From positions 372,001 to 436,000 of the forward strand of contig JAEHOE010000043.1 in the NCBI GenBank assembly GCA_016858145.1: 64,000 nucleotides of DNA, read 5' to 3'. Under the pieces are notes generated by a model. It saw nothing but the letters and a program-made list of their open reading frames with translations. It did not search any database and was not told the DNA's origin. Within the stretch, counting starts at the first letter, position 1; the number at the start of each line of letters is the position of its first letter. Position numbers and translations under genes: made by a program. Source of the DNA: Edaphochlamys debaryana. Lineage: Eukaryota; Chlorophyta; Chlorophyceae; Chlamydomonadales. Shown here piece after piece: positions 22,456-35,500 of this stretch.

Positions 22456-24580
22456 AGTGGCGCCTGCTGCTCCGAGCCCTGACACGCCAGCACAAGTACT
22501 CGTAGCTCTGTGGCGACAACAAGGAGCCGGATTGGAGCTTTGGTTCGTTTTGGTATGCCGCCCCACCCGGGCTGGTTAAGGGCGCGTCGAATGACGTGGC
22601 AACAGACGCAATTATGTTGGTCAGCGAGCGCAACTACGAAGGCACGAACTCGATCAACAAACGTACCTCTAATCCATGCGGAGGATCAGGATCAGGCAGC
22701 AGACCAACGACCGAGGCAGGCAGTGTGTATGAGCGAAGGCCCGTGGCGCAAGGCGCTGCTGTTGGCGCGTTGCTGCTGTGGTCGGCCATCCTCCTAGCGA
22801 CGTGCTTTCCTAGCGAACCCACCATGCACTGTATGTGGGCCGCTTGCGGACGGCATAGAAGGGCTAGCCCCAGCCCAGAACCCAACCCCTGGTACACAAG
22901 TACGCATGGCCTCTTGAGCCGTTGCAATAGAACGCATAGCCCGCACAATACTTTCACGAGCATACCTAGCTTTTCCTTTTGTTTTCCGCCCCCAAGCATT
23001 GTACCCTGTTTGAACTTCTGAGGGTTAGCGGCGGCGGCGGCTCGAGAGTCCTTTTATGAGCCAACGACGCACCAGTCCTGCTGGCCAGGCGGCCAAGTGC
23101 AGTCCTCTACTGTATAGAGGCTTGGGGTAGTGCACACACACACTGCAGTTGCTGCTTGTCTTTTTGAAGCTGTTGGCGCGTTTGCTCGGAGGGGCGTTGG
23201 AGGGAACCTCGGACGGGGTTTAACTGCAGCTGAGCGTGTGCTCAGCGGCCCCAGCGTAGCACCTCTCCATTGATGCATCCTAACTTCAATAGCTTTACAT
23301 CTGCCCCAGCTTCGAAGATGTATGGCCATAAGTGCCGTGCATGTTCTGGTTTGGCGAACGATAACGACTCACCGTAGCATGTGATGACTTTGACGCTAGC
23401 TTGCGGCTGCCCTGCAGCGCTTGCGCCTCGCGTCGACCCCGCATGCAACCGCGCGGCGGCGGAGCACAGTGTTCTTACCTTGGCCCGATGGGAGGGCATG
23501 CGGTCTTTGTGGGAGTGATCTGGCGGCTGGCGCGTAGCCGAAGTGCGGCAGTCGGCGGCGGCAAGGTTACCTGATGGGGGATGGGCGCGTTTGGTTGTGG
23601 GTGGGTCAGTGTGGTTTGACACGCACTGAGTGCTTCCAGCAGGGCTACTGTCTCCCGTGTTTGTCACCAGTGCGCAACAGTGTCGGAGTTTCTATGTGTG
23701 GAAGCTGGCCCACCCCTGGTGGTTGCTAAGCTATGCTTTCGTGTGCTGACGCTATGTTAGTAGCAAGTGATCTTATAGGGTGTCTCGGAATCTACATATT
23801 TAAGTTACTAACGCGGCGGGCGCCCGCCCGCCGCCGCCGCACACGGCTGCACAGCCGTCCGAATGGAAGTCAACGTAAGGCACGGGTACCGGAGGGCGGA
23901 GGTGCGCTGAGCTGGGCCCGGGTTGCTGAGGGCCTGGGCGGGTGGATGTGGGAGGGGTGGTGGCGCTGTGAGCGCTTGTGCGACAGAAGGCCGCCCAGGG
24001 CGTGCGTGCCTGGGGCGGATGGGGAGGGGGACGGGCGGGGTTTCAATAGACGGCGCGTTGTGTTAGCGTCGCAGTGCTGGCCGCCGACACACAATGCCTG
24101 TGAACGAAGCGTAGCCGCCGGGCGGGGTTGGGCAGAGACAGCGAAGGAAGGGGGGAGAAGGGGCAGGTGCCGAGCGACTGTGTGCTATGCACGGGGCACC
24201 CGAAGTGCCGTGCTAGTTGGCTGCGAGGGAGCGACGCAAGTTAGCCAGTGCTGCACATCCTGCTGCGCATGACAAGCTATGCGGTGCGCTGCCGGGGAGG
24301 GTCCTGGCTTGCGAAGCCTGTGTAACATATGACGGGCCCACTCCCTGAGCCCTTGTCCTCGTGCGCACGTGCACCCCTTGGCCCTTGGGCCGTCGTCTCC
24401 GGCACGCTCGGGCCCAGGGTTGCACATACGAGAACGTATTAATATCGACACGGCTTCTCGCCATCCTGAAATGGCCCGCGGCGCGGGGGACCGGCCGGGC
24501 AGCCGGGGGCTGGCGGAGGGGGGCCGGACGTGGGGTGCTAGGGTTGAAAGACACGAGTGCCCGGGAAGCGAGTGCGCAAG

Positions 24581-24705
24581 GCACGGCCCGGGGAACCAGT
24601 CGCCTGCTGCCCAAGGCATGACAGCATTGAAGCAGGCAGAAAGAAGCGATTAGCAAAGTATGGTCGCGTGTTACCGTCAGGGTGTTGGGCGCTTGGGCGG
24701 TTACC
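24581..24705 (+). repeat. dispersed repeat family 2, copy B
   Basis: Partner of 18574-18700; see that entry for the shared words. Confidence 0.65.
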
Positions 24706-24991
24706 AGCAGTTGTCCGTCAGCTCTCCGGCGGCTCGCAAGGCATCCCGACCCACTCGAACCACAGTGTACAGACCTGTGAACGCCGGGGTGCTGGGGTGC
24801 ATCGGTCGGCAGCTTATCCGGGAGAGCTGCAGACAACCTGTCAGCCGTGCGTATCACTGCCCTACGCCATGCCTGCGCTTCGGTGTGAAAGGGGAGCGCG
24901 CTCGCTCGAGGATGAGGCGACTGCGTGGGCTGCCGTAGCAGCCGTACGCGTATTGCCACCGGGGGGCCGTCACTCGCAGCTTTTGCGGGCG

Positions 24992-25098
24992 TTACAAGGA
25001 GACCTCAGTCCTCATGGTAGATAGACCGGCGCGTCTCAGCGCCTTGTTACATCCAAGCATGCCTCCCGAAGCGCTGGTTTACCCCGCCCACAGTTACA
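24992..25098 (-). terminator. cluster of three TGTAA poly(A) signals of the giant gene
   Basis: Minus-strand TGTAA at 25094-25098, 25047-25051 and 24992-24996, which is 600-700 nt after the stop codon. The spacing suits a volvocine 3' UTR. Confidence 0.45.
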
Positions 25099-25697
25099 TT
25101 CGCCAAGCCAGTAAGCGTCCGATAGCTTCGTGCGCACACCTTGCCTGTCGTACACCGCCTCTAAAAAATGCACAACCGACGAAAGAGAATGGATGAATGT
25201 GAATTGCTAAGTTGGCATGGCAGGGCCAGCCTCAGCAGCAGCGCATGACACAGCATGGCGCCGCCGTCGAGGGGGGTCACAGCCAGGCGCAGCACGCAGC
25301 ACGCAGGGCGAGGCCGTGCAGCCCGGGCCCCATGAAACGGCTGCAGTCCAAGAGCATTGTGTTGCACCACGAATGCTAGTCAGGCACGGCTATGTTTGGT
25401 CACCGGCCAACGGACTTGCGTCCTAAACGTTTAGTGAATGCACTCGCGCGCGCAACGGACGACGAAGAACTAGGAGGCACTAGTAACAGCGCCAAATGAA
25501 TGCTAAGCGTGGCTAAGCTCAGCCCAGCCTCTTGACACGCACAATACCTACCGCACGCACTGACCAAGCCGCCAGCCTCACAAGAATTTGTCTCCAGAGA
25601 GCCGCCAGACGTACCCGATGCACGCGCTCCCTGATCCCCAACGTTGCCCTTGAGCCCAGTCCCGGGCCAGGTGGCTCCCACGAGTGGCCCTTCACCC

Positions 25698-28600
25698 TCA
25701 CACGTCAGCCGGGCGGGCGGCGAGCGGTGGCAGCAGGAGCCTGCGCGTCGGGGAGGCCGGCGCCTCCAGCAGCGGCGGCGCCCGCGGCGCCTCCGCCGCC
25801 TCGCCCTCCGCCTCGCCACCCGCCGCCTCCGCCACCTGCATCTCCCCCGCCACCTTCACCACCTCCACAACGTCGCCGGCCTCCGCCTCGTGCTGGGCCT
25901 CCTTGCCCGGGCCGACCTCACCCTCCACCCCTGCCTCCGCCTGCTGCATGGCGCCGGCGACCACGGCCTCCACAGCGCTGTCCTGCGCCGGCGCCAGGAG
26001 CGGTGCGGGCGCCGCGGCCGCTACGGAAGCGGCTTCGGCCGATGCCGCGGAGGAGCGGCGCTTGGGCCTCAGCGCGCCGGCCGCCACGCTGCCGTTGCGG
26101 GCGCGCGGCGGGGCGCTGGCGTTGCTGACGGTCGTGGGCCCGCGGACGGGCGACAGCGGCCCTGCGGGCTCCGCCCTGGCCGCCGCCTGCTCCTCCGCCT
26201 CCGTCGCCTGCTCGCCCCGCGCATCCCACTCCTCCCCGCTGCCGGCCTCAGCCCCGCTGCCCCGCGTGCCACGAGCCCGCGGCTCCTGCGCCTGCGGCGA
26301 CCGACGGCCGCCGCTGTCCCGCGACCCCCGCGATCCCCGAGAGCCGCGTGAGGCGCGGGACCCGCCCGAGCCCCGGCCGTCCCGGCCGCGGCCGTCCTTG
26401 CCGTCCCTCCCCTCCGCCCCCTCCTCCTCCGCCGTGATGAGGTGGCTGTCGCGGTTGGCGCCCGCGCCGCGGTTGCGCCACATGTGCCAGGCGGCCTTGA
26501 GCATGAGCCACAGGCGGCGGATCTCGTACACCAGCACCAGCAGCGCCACCAGGAAGAAGCACACTGCGGGGCCGGGAGCGGGGGCCGGGGAGGCGGAGGG
26601 CGGGCGCAGGGTTTAATGGTGGCAGCGAGTGGGAATTCTAGGGGGACCGTGAGGGAGCGAGTGAGGTGATTGCACGCAACAGCCGGGCAGACCGTGCAGG
26701 GCCACGGTCCAACCAGCACGCTACCCCACCCCTTCCTACTTCCCGCCCCCGCATCCCCGGCCGCCCCGCCCCCCCGCCCCACCGATCATGATGTAGGTCG
26801 TGGGCGCCGCGTTGTCCGGCAGCGCCCGCAGCAGCGCCAGCGCGCAGGCGAACAGGGTCAGCTCCAGCGCGTGGCAGGCGACCTCCACCGAAAGCAGCTG
26901 CCACTCCACGAAGGGGCGAGCGGCGGCCAGGTAGGCGAGCATGGCGGCCTGGGGGGGGGGGGCACGGAGCGGGTGGGGCAGGAGGGCGGCGTGGTATATA
27001 GGTGTGGTACGCGCTGGTGGACACCCCTGCTCCCAAACACCTCCCCGCGCTGTGCGCGTCCTGCCTCCTCCCGCCCCCGCCCCCCACCTGCAGCGCCACC
27101 AGCAGCCCCAGCTGCGCCGCGGAGCGCAGGCGCAGGCCGAAGGTGCCGAACACCACGGCGCAGGCGGCCTTGTGCGTGAAGTTGACGGCGGTGACGGAGA
27201 GGATGGCCTTGGTCTCGCGGCCGACCTGCTGCGCACCCTCCTGCGGGGCGGGCGGCGTGGTGGAAGGGGAAGGGGCGGGGGTGGAGGGGAAGGTTGAGCA
27301 GGGGCGGGGCTCGGTGCCGGGGAGCAGCCGGGTGACAAGGGCGGGTAGGAGCAGCGGGGGATGCGGGATGTACGGCGATCGTACAGTGCAGCAGAAGCAC
27401 GCCCGTACGCGTACGGCGCACGCACCCCGATGGCGTCCTCGAACAGGAACTCGAACCGCGCCAGGAAGGGGATGGGCGGTGTGACGCGCAGGCGCAGCGG
27501 CCAGCAGCCGGGGCGGTAGCGCAGGCGGTACATGGCCACGAACTTGCCTGCGGGGTGGGGGGTGGGGTTGGTGAAGCGCAGCGTTGAGGCGAGCAGAGAA
27601 TGTTGGGTCAAGGTCGCACATGCGCATGCAACAAGTACGTGTGCAGAGGGAGCCTGTGCTTCGCCCGCCCTGCCCCAACCTCCCCGTGTGCTACTGCCCC
27701 TGTGGTCCCACTCACCCGGGTACTCGGGTATGAGCTTGAGGTCCACATCGGGCGGGGCCAGGGGGCCCGTGGCGGCGCGGTCCTCCGCAGATACGAACAT
27801 CGGGTACGGCTTGTCGTACCCGGACTCGTCGTACTCGTCCGCCACCGGAGGCTTGTTGCCCAGGCCGCCTGAGCCGCCCACCAGTACGACACTGCCGTGC
27901 TCCGAAGGGCCCGCCAGCACGGAGGGGCGGCGGGAGCGGTGCTGCGAGTGCGAGGGCGCGCGTACGGAAATGATGGAGGGGGAGCCGAAGGGGCGGACCA
28001 CGGAGCCGCGAGGCGGTGCGCCGGGGGGCGGCGTGGGGCTGTACGGGCCCAGGCTGGACCTGGGCGAGGCTGGGCCTGGGCCTAGGCTGGGCCTGGCGTT
28101 GGAGTGGGAGAGCGGGTTGAAGTAGACGGCGCGGGTGCGGGGGCTGGCGGGGGCCAGGCCGATGGCGCCGGAGCGGTGCGACGCCGAGTCGAGGCGCAGC
28201 GGCGGCAGCCGGCCCGAGCTGCTGGCGGCGGCGGCGGCAGGGTCGGCGGCGGCGCCGTCCTCCGTTGCCTCCGCAATGGGCCCGGCGGCGCCGTCATCGT
28301 CGCCGTCGACGCCGCCGCGACGGCGGCGGCGCGCGGGCCACTGCGGCCCCGCCGGGGCGGGCATGACCACGATGCTGGCCTGCGGGGAGCGCGTGGGCAT
28401 GGCGGCGGCGGTGCGCGGGCTGGCGGCAGCGTCGGCGGCGGTGGCAGGTCCCGGCGGCAGCGGCAGCGCCAGGCCGGGTGACGGCGGGCCGTCGTCCCGC
28501 CGCGCCGACGGCGAGCGCTTGAGGCTGGGAGAGGGCACCACCGCCGCTGCCGGCGCCGTGGGCGTGGGCGCCGCGGGACCCGAGAACCAGCCGAGCGTCC

Positions 28601-31600
28601 GGGGCGCAGGCGCCGCCGGCGGCGGCGCGGCGGCAGCGGGCTCCGGCTCTGGAGGCGGCGGCGCCGGCGTGGGCTTGGCGTTGGGCGCCGTCATGAAGCG
28701 GAAGACGCAGGAGAGCGGGCTGGGGCCTGCGCCGCCGCCGCCGCCGCCCCCGACGGAGGCGGGCTTTGGCGCGAGCTCTGCACGGGGATCGGAGCCAGTG
28801 CGGGCGGCCTGGCGGGGGGTAGGCGAGGGGGGTGGAGGGGTGGGAGGGCCAGGGGTGTAGGTTGACGGTGAGGGTGAGTAAGGGGTCGAGAAGGAGGATG
28901 GGAAACATGGAGGAACCACCTCTGACAGCCAGGTTAGCGTCCCAAGCCAATCACGCGGGGGGAGAATACGGGCCTGATTGTTCGGTCCTGGCCCCAATGG
29001 CACGGCAGAACTAGACACACACCGGTCCACATCCCAGCCCCCAAACCCGCTCCCACCTTGGACGGCGGAGCCATGGGGATGGGCGCGTTGTTGCTGACGG
29101 ACCCCGGCGGCCGGGCCCGCGGCGGCGGCGGCGGGGCCCCCAGGACGGTGCCGTCGCCGCCGTCGCCCGCGGCAGCCGCCGTCGGCACCGGCCGCAGCGC
29201 CGAGCCCAAGCCCGCTCGCGAGTTGAAGCGCATAGGCGGCGGCGGCGGCGGCAGTGCCTCCGACCTCACGCCGTCCTCGTCCTCGTCGCCGCTGCCGTCG
29301 CCAGGCTTGGCGGCGGCGGCAGCCTTGGCGGTCGCTGCCGCTGCCGCTGCCGCCGCCCCCGTCGGGGGCGTGCCTGCGAGGCTGCGGGGCCGCGGCAGCC
29401 CCGTCTGCCCCGCGTCGAGCCCCCCCGAGGAGGAGTGCGGGGGCGCGAGGGAGCGAGCGCGGGCCGTGGGGTGCAGCAGGCGGCTGGCGGTGTCGCGGCC
29501 GGCGGTGACGGAGGCGGTGGTGAGCACGCGGCCCTCGCCGGCGGCGGGGGGCGGAGCGGCGCGGGACCCGGCGTCGCCGCCGGGGGATTCCCGGAGGGCG
29601 GGGAGCGGCACGGTGCCTGCGCGCAGGGGAAGAGGGAGCGGGAGGGCAGGTGAGTAGAGGGACGGGCCGCCCAAGCTCCTCCAAGCCCGACTGGACTGGA
29701 CTAGAGCTTACAGCTCAGGAGCAGATGGCTTTCGCGAGCTCGGCCGCACCTTGGGGAGGGGGGCGCTTGGCGGCAGCGCGGGCCGCAGCGGCTGCCATGG
29801 CAACGTCAGGCGCCATGAGCACGGACGCACGTGGCACGGCCATTGGATTCAGCGCCATGGCGGCGATGGCTGGATCTATGGATCCGGCCTTCTTCTTCTT
29901 GGGCGCCTCGGGCTCAGGCTTGGGCCGCAGATCCTCGCCTGGATCTGGGGATTCGGCGCGCGGGCGGTAACCACCGGCCGTCATGAGGTTGGACGAGAGC
30001 AGATCCGAGGTAGTGGTGGTTGTGTCGAGATCCTCGGCGGTTGAGATGTGAGCCACGAGTGGTGACGTGGCGTCGGGATCCTCGTCACGAGGGCGGCGGC
30101 CGCCGGCCGTCATGAGGTTGTCGGAGCGGCCGGCGGCTGGCGGCGGCGCCGGCGGCGCTGGCGACGCCAGCGGCGGCAGCGGCCTCATCTCGGGCTCAGG
30201 CCGGCGGCCGCGGCGGTCGCCGCCGGACATGAGCGTGTTGTCGCCGCCGCCGTCTGCGGCGCCGCCGCGACGAAGCGAGCCGGGACGCGAGCCCCAGCCG
30301 CCGTCGCCGTCGCCGCCGGCGTCACGGCTGAGGGAGCCCCCGACGGGCCGGCGTCGGTCGGTGGTGCGCGGGCCCCCGGACACGTAGCCTCCGCCGTCGT
30401 CCTCCAGGCCGCCCCAGCGGCCGCTGCCGCCGGCGTCGCCGTCAGCGAGGTCGCGGGGCCCGCGGCCGCGCTGGAAGTCGCCGCCGACGTCTGGCCGGCC
30501 GCCGCTGCCGCTGCCGCCGCTGGCGTTGCCGTTGGCGTCGACGCTGCCCGCTGGCTTGCGTAGCCCCCGGCCGGGGCGGAAGTTGCCGCCAACAGAGTTG
30601 CGGCCCTTGCCGCCGCCGGTGACGGCGGCACCAGCACCGAGCGCAGCGCCCGCCGCAACGGCAAAGCCGGCGGCGCTGAGGCCGCCGCCGGCGGAGCCAG
30701 CGCCCGCGGCGGCGCTGCCGCCGACGGCGAAGGCGCCGCCAGCGCCGGCCCCATCGCCGCTGCCGCTGCCCGGCCGACCGGACGCGCTGGCCTGCAGGCT
30801 CCGAAGCCTCGAGCCGTCGCCACTCGCGCCCGTCCCAGCCCCGGCGGCGCCGCCAACGGTGTACCCGCCGCCGTCGCCGCTGCCTGTGCCGTCGCCGCTG
30901 CCCGGCTGGCCATAGCCGTTGACGTCGAGGCCGACAGACCGGTTGCCATCGCCGCCGCTGCCGGCTTGGCCGCCGGCGCCGATGGACCCATAGGCACCGT
31001 CGCTGCTGTTGCCCGCCTGCAGGCTCCGCGGCCGCCTGCCGTCGGCGCCGCTGCCGCCGGAAGCCCAGACGCCGCCGCCGGCGTTGTCGTCGGCGTCGTT
31101 TGCGCTGCTGCTGCCGGGGCGGCCCGATTGGCCCACCTGCAGGCTCCGTGGCCGCCGGCCGTCACTCCCGCTGCCGCCACCGGCCGCCCAGACGCCGCCG
31201 GCACCGCCGCTTCCGTCGGTGCCGTCGGTCCCATCGCCGCTGCCGCCGAGGGCACTGCCCGGGCGGCCGGACTCGCCGGTCTGAAGGCTGCGAGGCCGCC
31301 CGGCGCGGCCCACAGGAACCAGCCTGCCGGCAGCGCCACCGCCGTCGACGCCGCCATCGCCGTAGCGGCCTCCCAGAGAGCCCGGCCGGCCGCCGCCGCT
31401 GCCGGGAACGCCGCCGAAGGCCCCGGCGCCGCCGAGACCATCGTCATAGCCTAGAGCGTCGGGGTCCGCGCCTGCAGGGCGGGGAGGGCAAGGCACACGG
31501 CAAGCAACCGAATTGCACCCTGGGGTCTGGGTGTGGACGCCGTCAGGCATGGCCCCAGATCCCACGGCTTGTAGCCATCGCCGCCTCTCGCACGACCACC

Positions 31601-32516
31601 GGCGCATGGCCCCGGCGCACGGCCCCTGCTGCCCCACCTGTGGGCGCCATGGCCCAGTGCGGCCCGAGGCCGTACGTGTCCTCCGCCTCCTCCTCCTCCG
31701 CGCCGGCCTCCTCGGCCGCCGCCTCCGCCTCCCGCTTGCCGCCGGCCTCGCCCTCGCCCTTGCCCTCGCCGCCCGGGCCCCCCCCCGGCATGGCCCCGAA
31801 GAAGGCCTGCCAGTGCGGCCCCAGCATGAACAGGTCGGTGGGCTGGGGGGCGGGGGGCAGAGGGAAAGGTGGGGGGTCAGGCTGCTGTGTTGTCTAGGTC
31901 AAACGCGTGGGCACAGGCGCGTTCAGACGATAACGATGGGGGAGGAACACCCTCCACGCGCAACCCCCACTCCCTCCACGGCCCGCGTTTGGGCCCCACC
32001 CACCGTCTCCTCCAGGTACCAGCGGCACACGGTCAGCCACCACAGCACCAGGGCGAAGGGCGCCGCCAGCAGCAGCAGCACCAGCACCGCCGGCAGCCGG
32101 GAGGCCTGCCACTCGGGGGCGCCCACGGGGGAGCCCAGCGCGAGGCAGGCGTAGAAGGTGAGGGCCACCAGCAGCAGGCCTGGGGGGGGGGAGGAAGGGA
32201 GTTGGGGTGTGTGGGAGGGGCAGGGACACGGCGGGGGTGGACGGTGGGCCATGGTTGTACGGGATGGGGAGCTCGCGCACGGTGCCAGTGTTTGCAATTC
32301 CCCGCGGTCCCGCATTGCCCTTACACGCCCGTGTAGATCGGAGTCCTGCGCCCCCCGCCTCAACCCACCAGCCAGAATGAACTCGGCCCTCGGGAAGCGC
32401 AGCACCCACGGCACGTCCGGCCCAACCGCCAGGCGGTAGATCAGGATGATGATGCCGTGCAGTACGACCAGCGCCGCCATCATGATGGTCGCAACGGCCA
32501 GCGTGTACAGCAAGTC
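25698..32516 (-). other. giant gene: membrane domain and cytoplasmic loop (exons 18-27)
   Basis: Three spans come first: [39 protein letters not shown] and [21 protein letters not shown] loop of about 1,190 residues (exons 20-23) follows: an acidic Glu/Ala segment, Gly/Ser-rich RPRSLQ repeats, then Ala/Pro/Ser sequence ending [20 protein letters not shown]. The second half begins [20 protein letters not shown] and [17 protein letters not shown] sequence ([13 protein letters not shown]). Its four spans are [60 protein letters not shown] and [21 protein letters not shown] 250-residue charged, Ala/Glu/Arg-rich tail closes the protein. A split seven-span domain after a large ectodomain recalls TRP-like (Flc/Pkd2-type) proteins, but I cannot show homology. 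Confidence 0.55.
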
Positions 32517-35500
32517 CTGTCGTACGCGTACAAGGCAGGTACCGGGAGGCGGGGTCAGTAATCGTTCGGGTTAGCGACTGGGGACCGGAGGCCCGAGCAG
32601 GCCTGCATACTTGTACGGAGTACGCAGGGTTTTCCCCGGTGGGTTTTCCGTACTCCCCCAAAACGTCTTCTCAGTGACACGTACCTGGATGTCGGCGACA
32701 TAGGTCAGGTCTGGTTGGCTGGCGGTGGGAGGCGGCGGCGGCACAGCGTCCATCGGCGGCGCGGCAGCGCCGGGCGGCGGCGCCGTCACGACGACGCTGC
32801 CGTCGGGTGCGATCTGCACCACGCCGTCGCCGCCCGCCGCCGCGCCGCCAATCACGTAATCGCTCGACGTCTTGTTGCCGCCGCCGGCGCTGCTGTTGCC
32901 GCGGCTTCCGCCGCCGCCGCCATCGTTCACGGCTCCGACCTGTTGCAGCCACGTCACGAGCTCGTCACGGCCGGTGTCATTAGTCACGCCAGTTGCTGGC
33001 GGCGGCGGCCGCGGCGCAGGTGGCGGCGCCGCCAGCGCGGCTGCGGGCGCCTGTCGCAGGCCCCGGCGGCGCACAATCAGCGACGGGAAGGGCGGCCTGG
33101 AGCCCGGCGGAGGTACGAGCGTCAGGGGCTGGTTGCGTAGCGCCTCGAGGAGGGGGTCGTTGCCATCACCAAATACGGCGGATGAGGGGGGGGAGGAGTC
33201 GTTGCCGGGGAATCCGCCAGGGTTCGTGCCGTCGGCGTTGACGGCGAGGCGGTCGGCGGCGGCGTCACTGACGTTCACCGTGGTCTGACCGCTGGTGAAG
33301 GCGCTGAGGGGGGGCGGCGAAAGAGGGAGAGGGGAGGCGTAAGAAGGAAGGAGTGGGCGGAGGCAGCGCGCAAGGCTGCGAGTCTCGTGGCAGCTGCCAG
33401 CCCACCCTTGTTGGGTCCTGCATGCTCGCCTTCCGCCGCCCTCTCGCGCACCGCCCGTCCTGCCCCTGCCCTCCCTCAACCCACTTGGCCTTCCCTCCCG
33501 CCACCACCCCCTCCTCCACACGCCCCCCCCAGGCGCCTCCCCCCCCAGGGCTACCCTACCTGTCCAGCAGCGGTATGTTGCCCTTGATACCCAGCAGGCT
33601 CCAGCGCAGGTAGCGGGCGATCTGGCGGTAGGCGCCGGACACACCCGGGGAGGCCAGGTTGGAGGACATGGCCAGCATCTGGGGGGGTGGAGACAAGAGG
33701 GGGGAGGGCAAGAGGGGAGGACAGGAGTAAGGGCAGGAGGAAAGGGGCTGAGGCAGAGGCAGGCCAGCCAGTCCTCAGCCGCTGAGCCTGGGGTCCAGCC
33801 GAGGCCCAAACGAGGCCCACACGCCCTTCGGCAGCGAGGGGAGTGCAGCCGCTTCAACCTGGCAAGTTTAGGCCCAGGCCCAGGCCAGGCCCAGACACGG
33901 GGCCCCCACCGGGCCCACGCGGGCCCACCTGGATATGGTAGGCGGACTGCAGCAGGGAGGATCGCGTGGACATCATGCTGAGGAAGGAGGCGGAGGCGGA
34001 GGCCAGCGCGCTGCCCGCGAACACGCCCCCGAGCGCCGCGGAGGCCACGGCCGCGGCGCCGTCGGCGGCGGGGGCTGAGCCCGGCTCTTCCAGCTGACCA
34101 GATAGCAGCAGCGGCCTGGGGGTGGGCGGGGGAGGGTACCGGGACGGTGAGGGGCAGTGCGAGTGAAGCGGGTGGGAGGAGGGGTGGATGCGGCGTGTGC
34201 ACACCTTCCCTCTGCCGTGCGATAGACGCAAGCCTTCAAGGTGTGCCCGGTGGGTTCGGGGCCGTAAGCGTGCAGCCCCATGAAAGGCCCCTGCCAAACC
34301 CCCCACAGGGACTCACTCTGCGCTGGGGTTCCCCACGAGGTCCACCACCGCTCCCGCCGCCAGGGACACAGACGGGGCCGACCCCCCGGGAGCCACCAGC
34401 ACCAGCACACACGACTGCACATAGCCGCCCGACGTCGCCGCCAGCGCCTCCGCGCTCGCCGCCGCCGCCGCGCTGGTATCGAACGCGGTCGAGATGCGCG
34501 GTGGCGGCGCAGCCGCGTCGGCGGCGACGGCGGCGTTGCCAGCAGAGACGGTGACGGCGCCGCCGGCGTCGCCGGTCAGCGGCGTGGCTGAGGCCCTGGC
34601 GGCGACGTCGCGGGCACTGCTGGCGGCGGCGTAGCAGGTCGCGCCGACGAGCCTGGCGCCGCCGCCGAGCACCGCCGCCGCCGAGATGTTAAAAGGCCGC
34701 ACCGGCTCCGAAACCTCGAGTACGGCAAGCAAGTAGCGCAGGGATGACGCCTCCAGCTGCTCGCCAACCGCCACGGGCTCGGAGTTCGGCAGCGAGGCGT
34801 TGGCGACGTACAGGGTGCCGTACAGGCGGGGCGGATCCAGATCCACAACCACCCATCGCCACCACGTGCGCCCTGCGACCTCCAGCCTGACCAGATAGTC
34901 CCCGCTGCCGCCTGGCTCCAGCCGCCAGGCCGCGTCCAGGCCCGATCCAGTTCCAGATCCGGATCCAGGACTGGATCCAGATCCGGTTCCCATGTAGCGC
35001 ACGCTGACGCCGGCGGGGGCAGAGGCGGTGCTGGGCGGAGGCGGGGAAAATGTCGCGGAGGACTCGGGCCGAGCTGACAGCTGCACCGCCTGCGGGACGG
35101 AAGCATGGGCGGGCAGTTACGGGTAGAGGACGCGGACAACAAAGAGGCCGAAGCTAGGAAGAGGGAGGCAGTCAGGCCCTCATTCCGATGTGCCCTCGCA
35201 TCCACGGACACCACAGCTGTGAGCCTCACACAGCCCGTCGCTCCAGCGCCCAACGGCCCTCACCACCGCCGCGTGCCTGCCCTCGCACGAGCCCCGCTAT
35301 TGACCCCACGCCCCTCCCCCCCAACCCATAGGCACGTGCGCACCTGAAGGCTCCCGGCGGCACTCCCAGTGGACCCAAGGGTCAGGAGCTCCTCAAAGGA
35401 GCTCGCGCCGCCGCCAGCATTAGTCATGCTGGTCGTACCCGAGGAAGTCGAAGAGCCGCGGCCGGTCGATGCGGACTGGGTAGTGGCACCGCTGCTGGCG

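Larger units (their letters stand above)
22456..25697. other. long convergent intergenic region
   Basis: 3.2 kb between the ankyrin gene (+) and the giant gene (-). It contains repeat family 2 copy B (24581-24705), a GC palindrome near 23812-23835 and three minus-strand TGTAA signals close to the giant gene. No supported coding exon was seen on either strand. Confidence 0.45.

Noticed and set aside
25684..26616. Plus-strand frames opposite the giant gene's last exon
   Set aside because: GC-driven open frames with no splice sites or family similarity; the minus strand encodes the coherent charged tail.
29715..29750. Stop codon at 29715 as the end of the giant gene
   Set aside because: The read-through adds only a short tail. 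A GTGCGG donor at 29749 joins in phase to exon 22, and four more membrane spans follow in phase.
29058..31897. Plus-strand Ala/Pro/Arg-rich frames over exons 21-22
   Set aside because: Shadows of Gly/Ser-rich coding on the minus strand.
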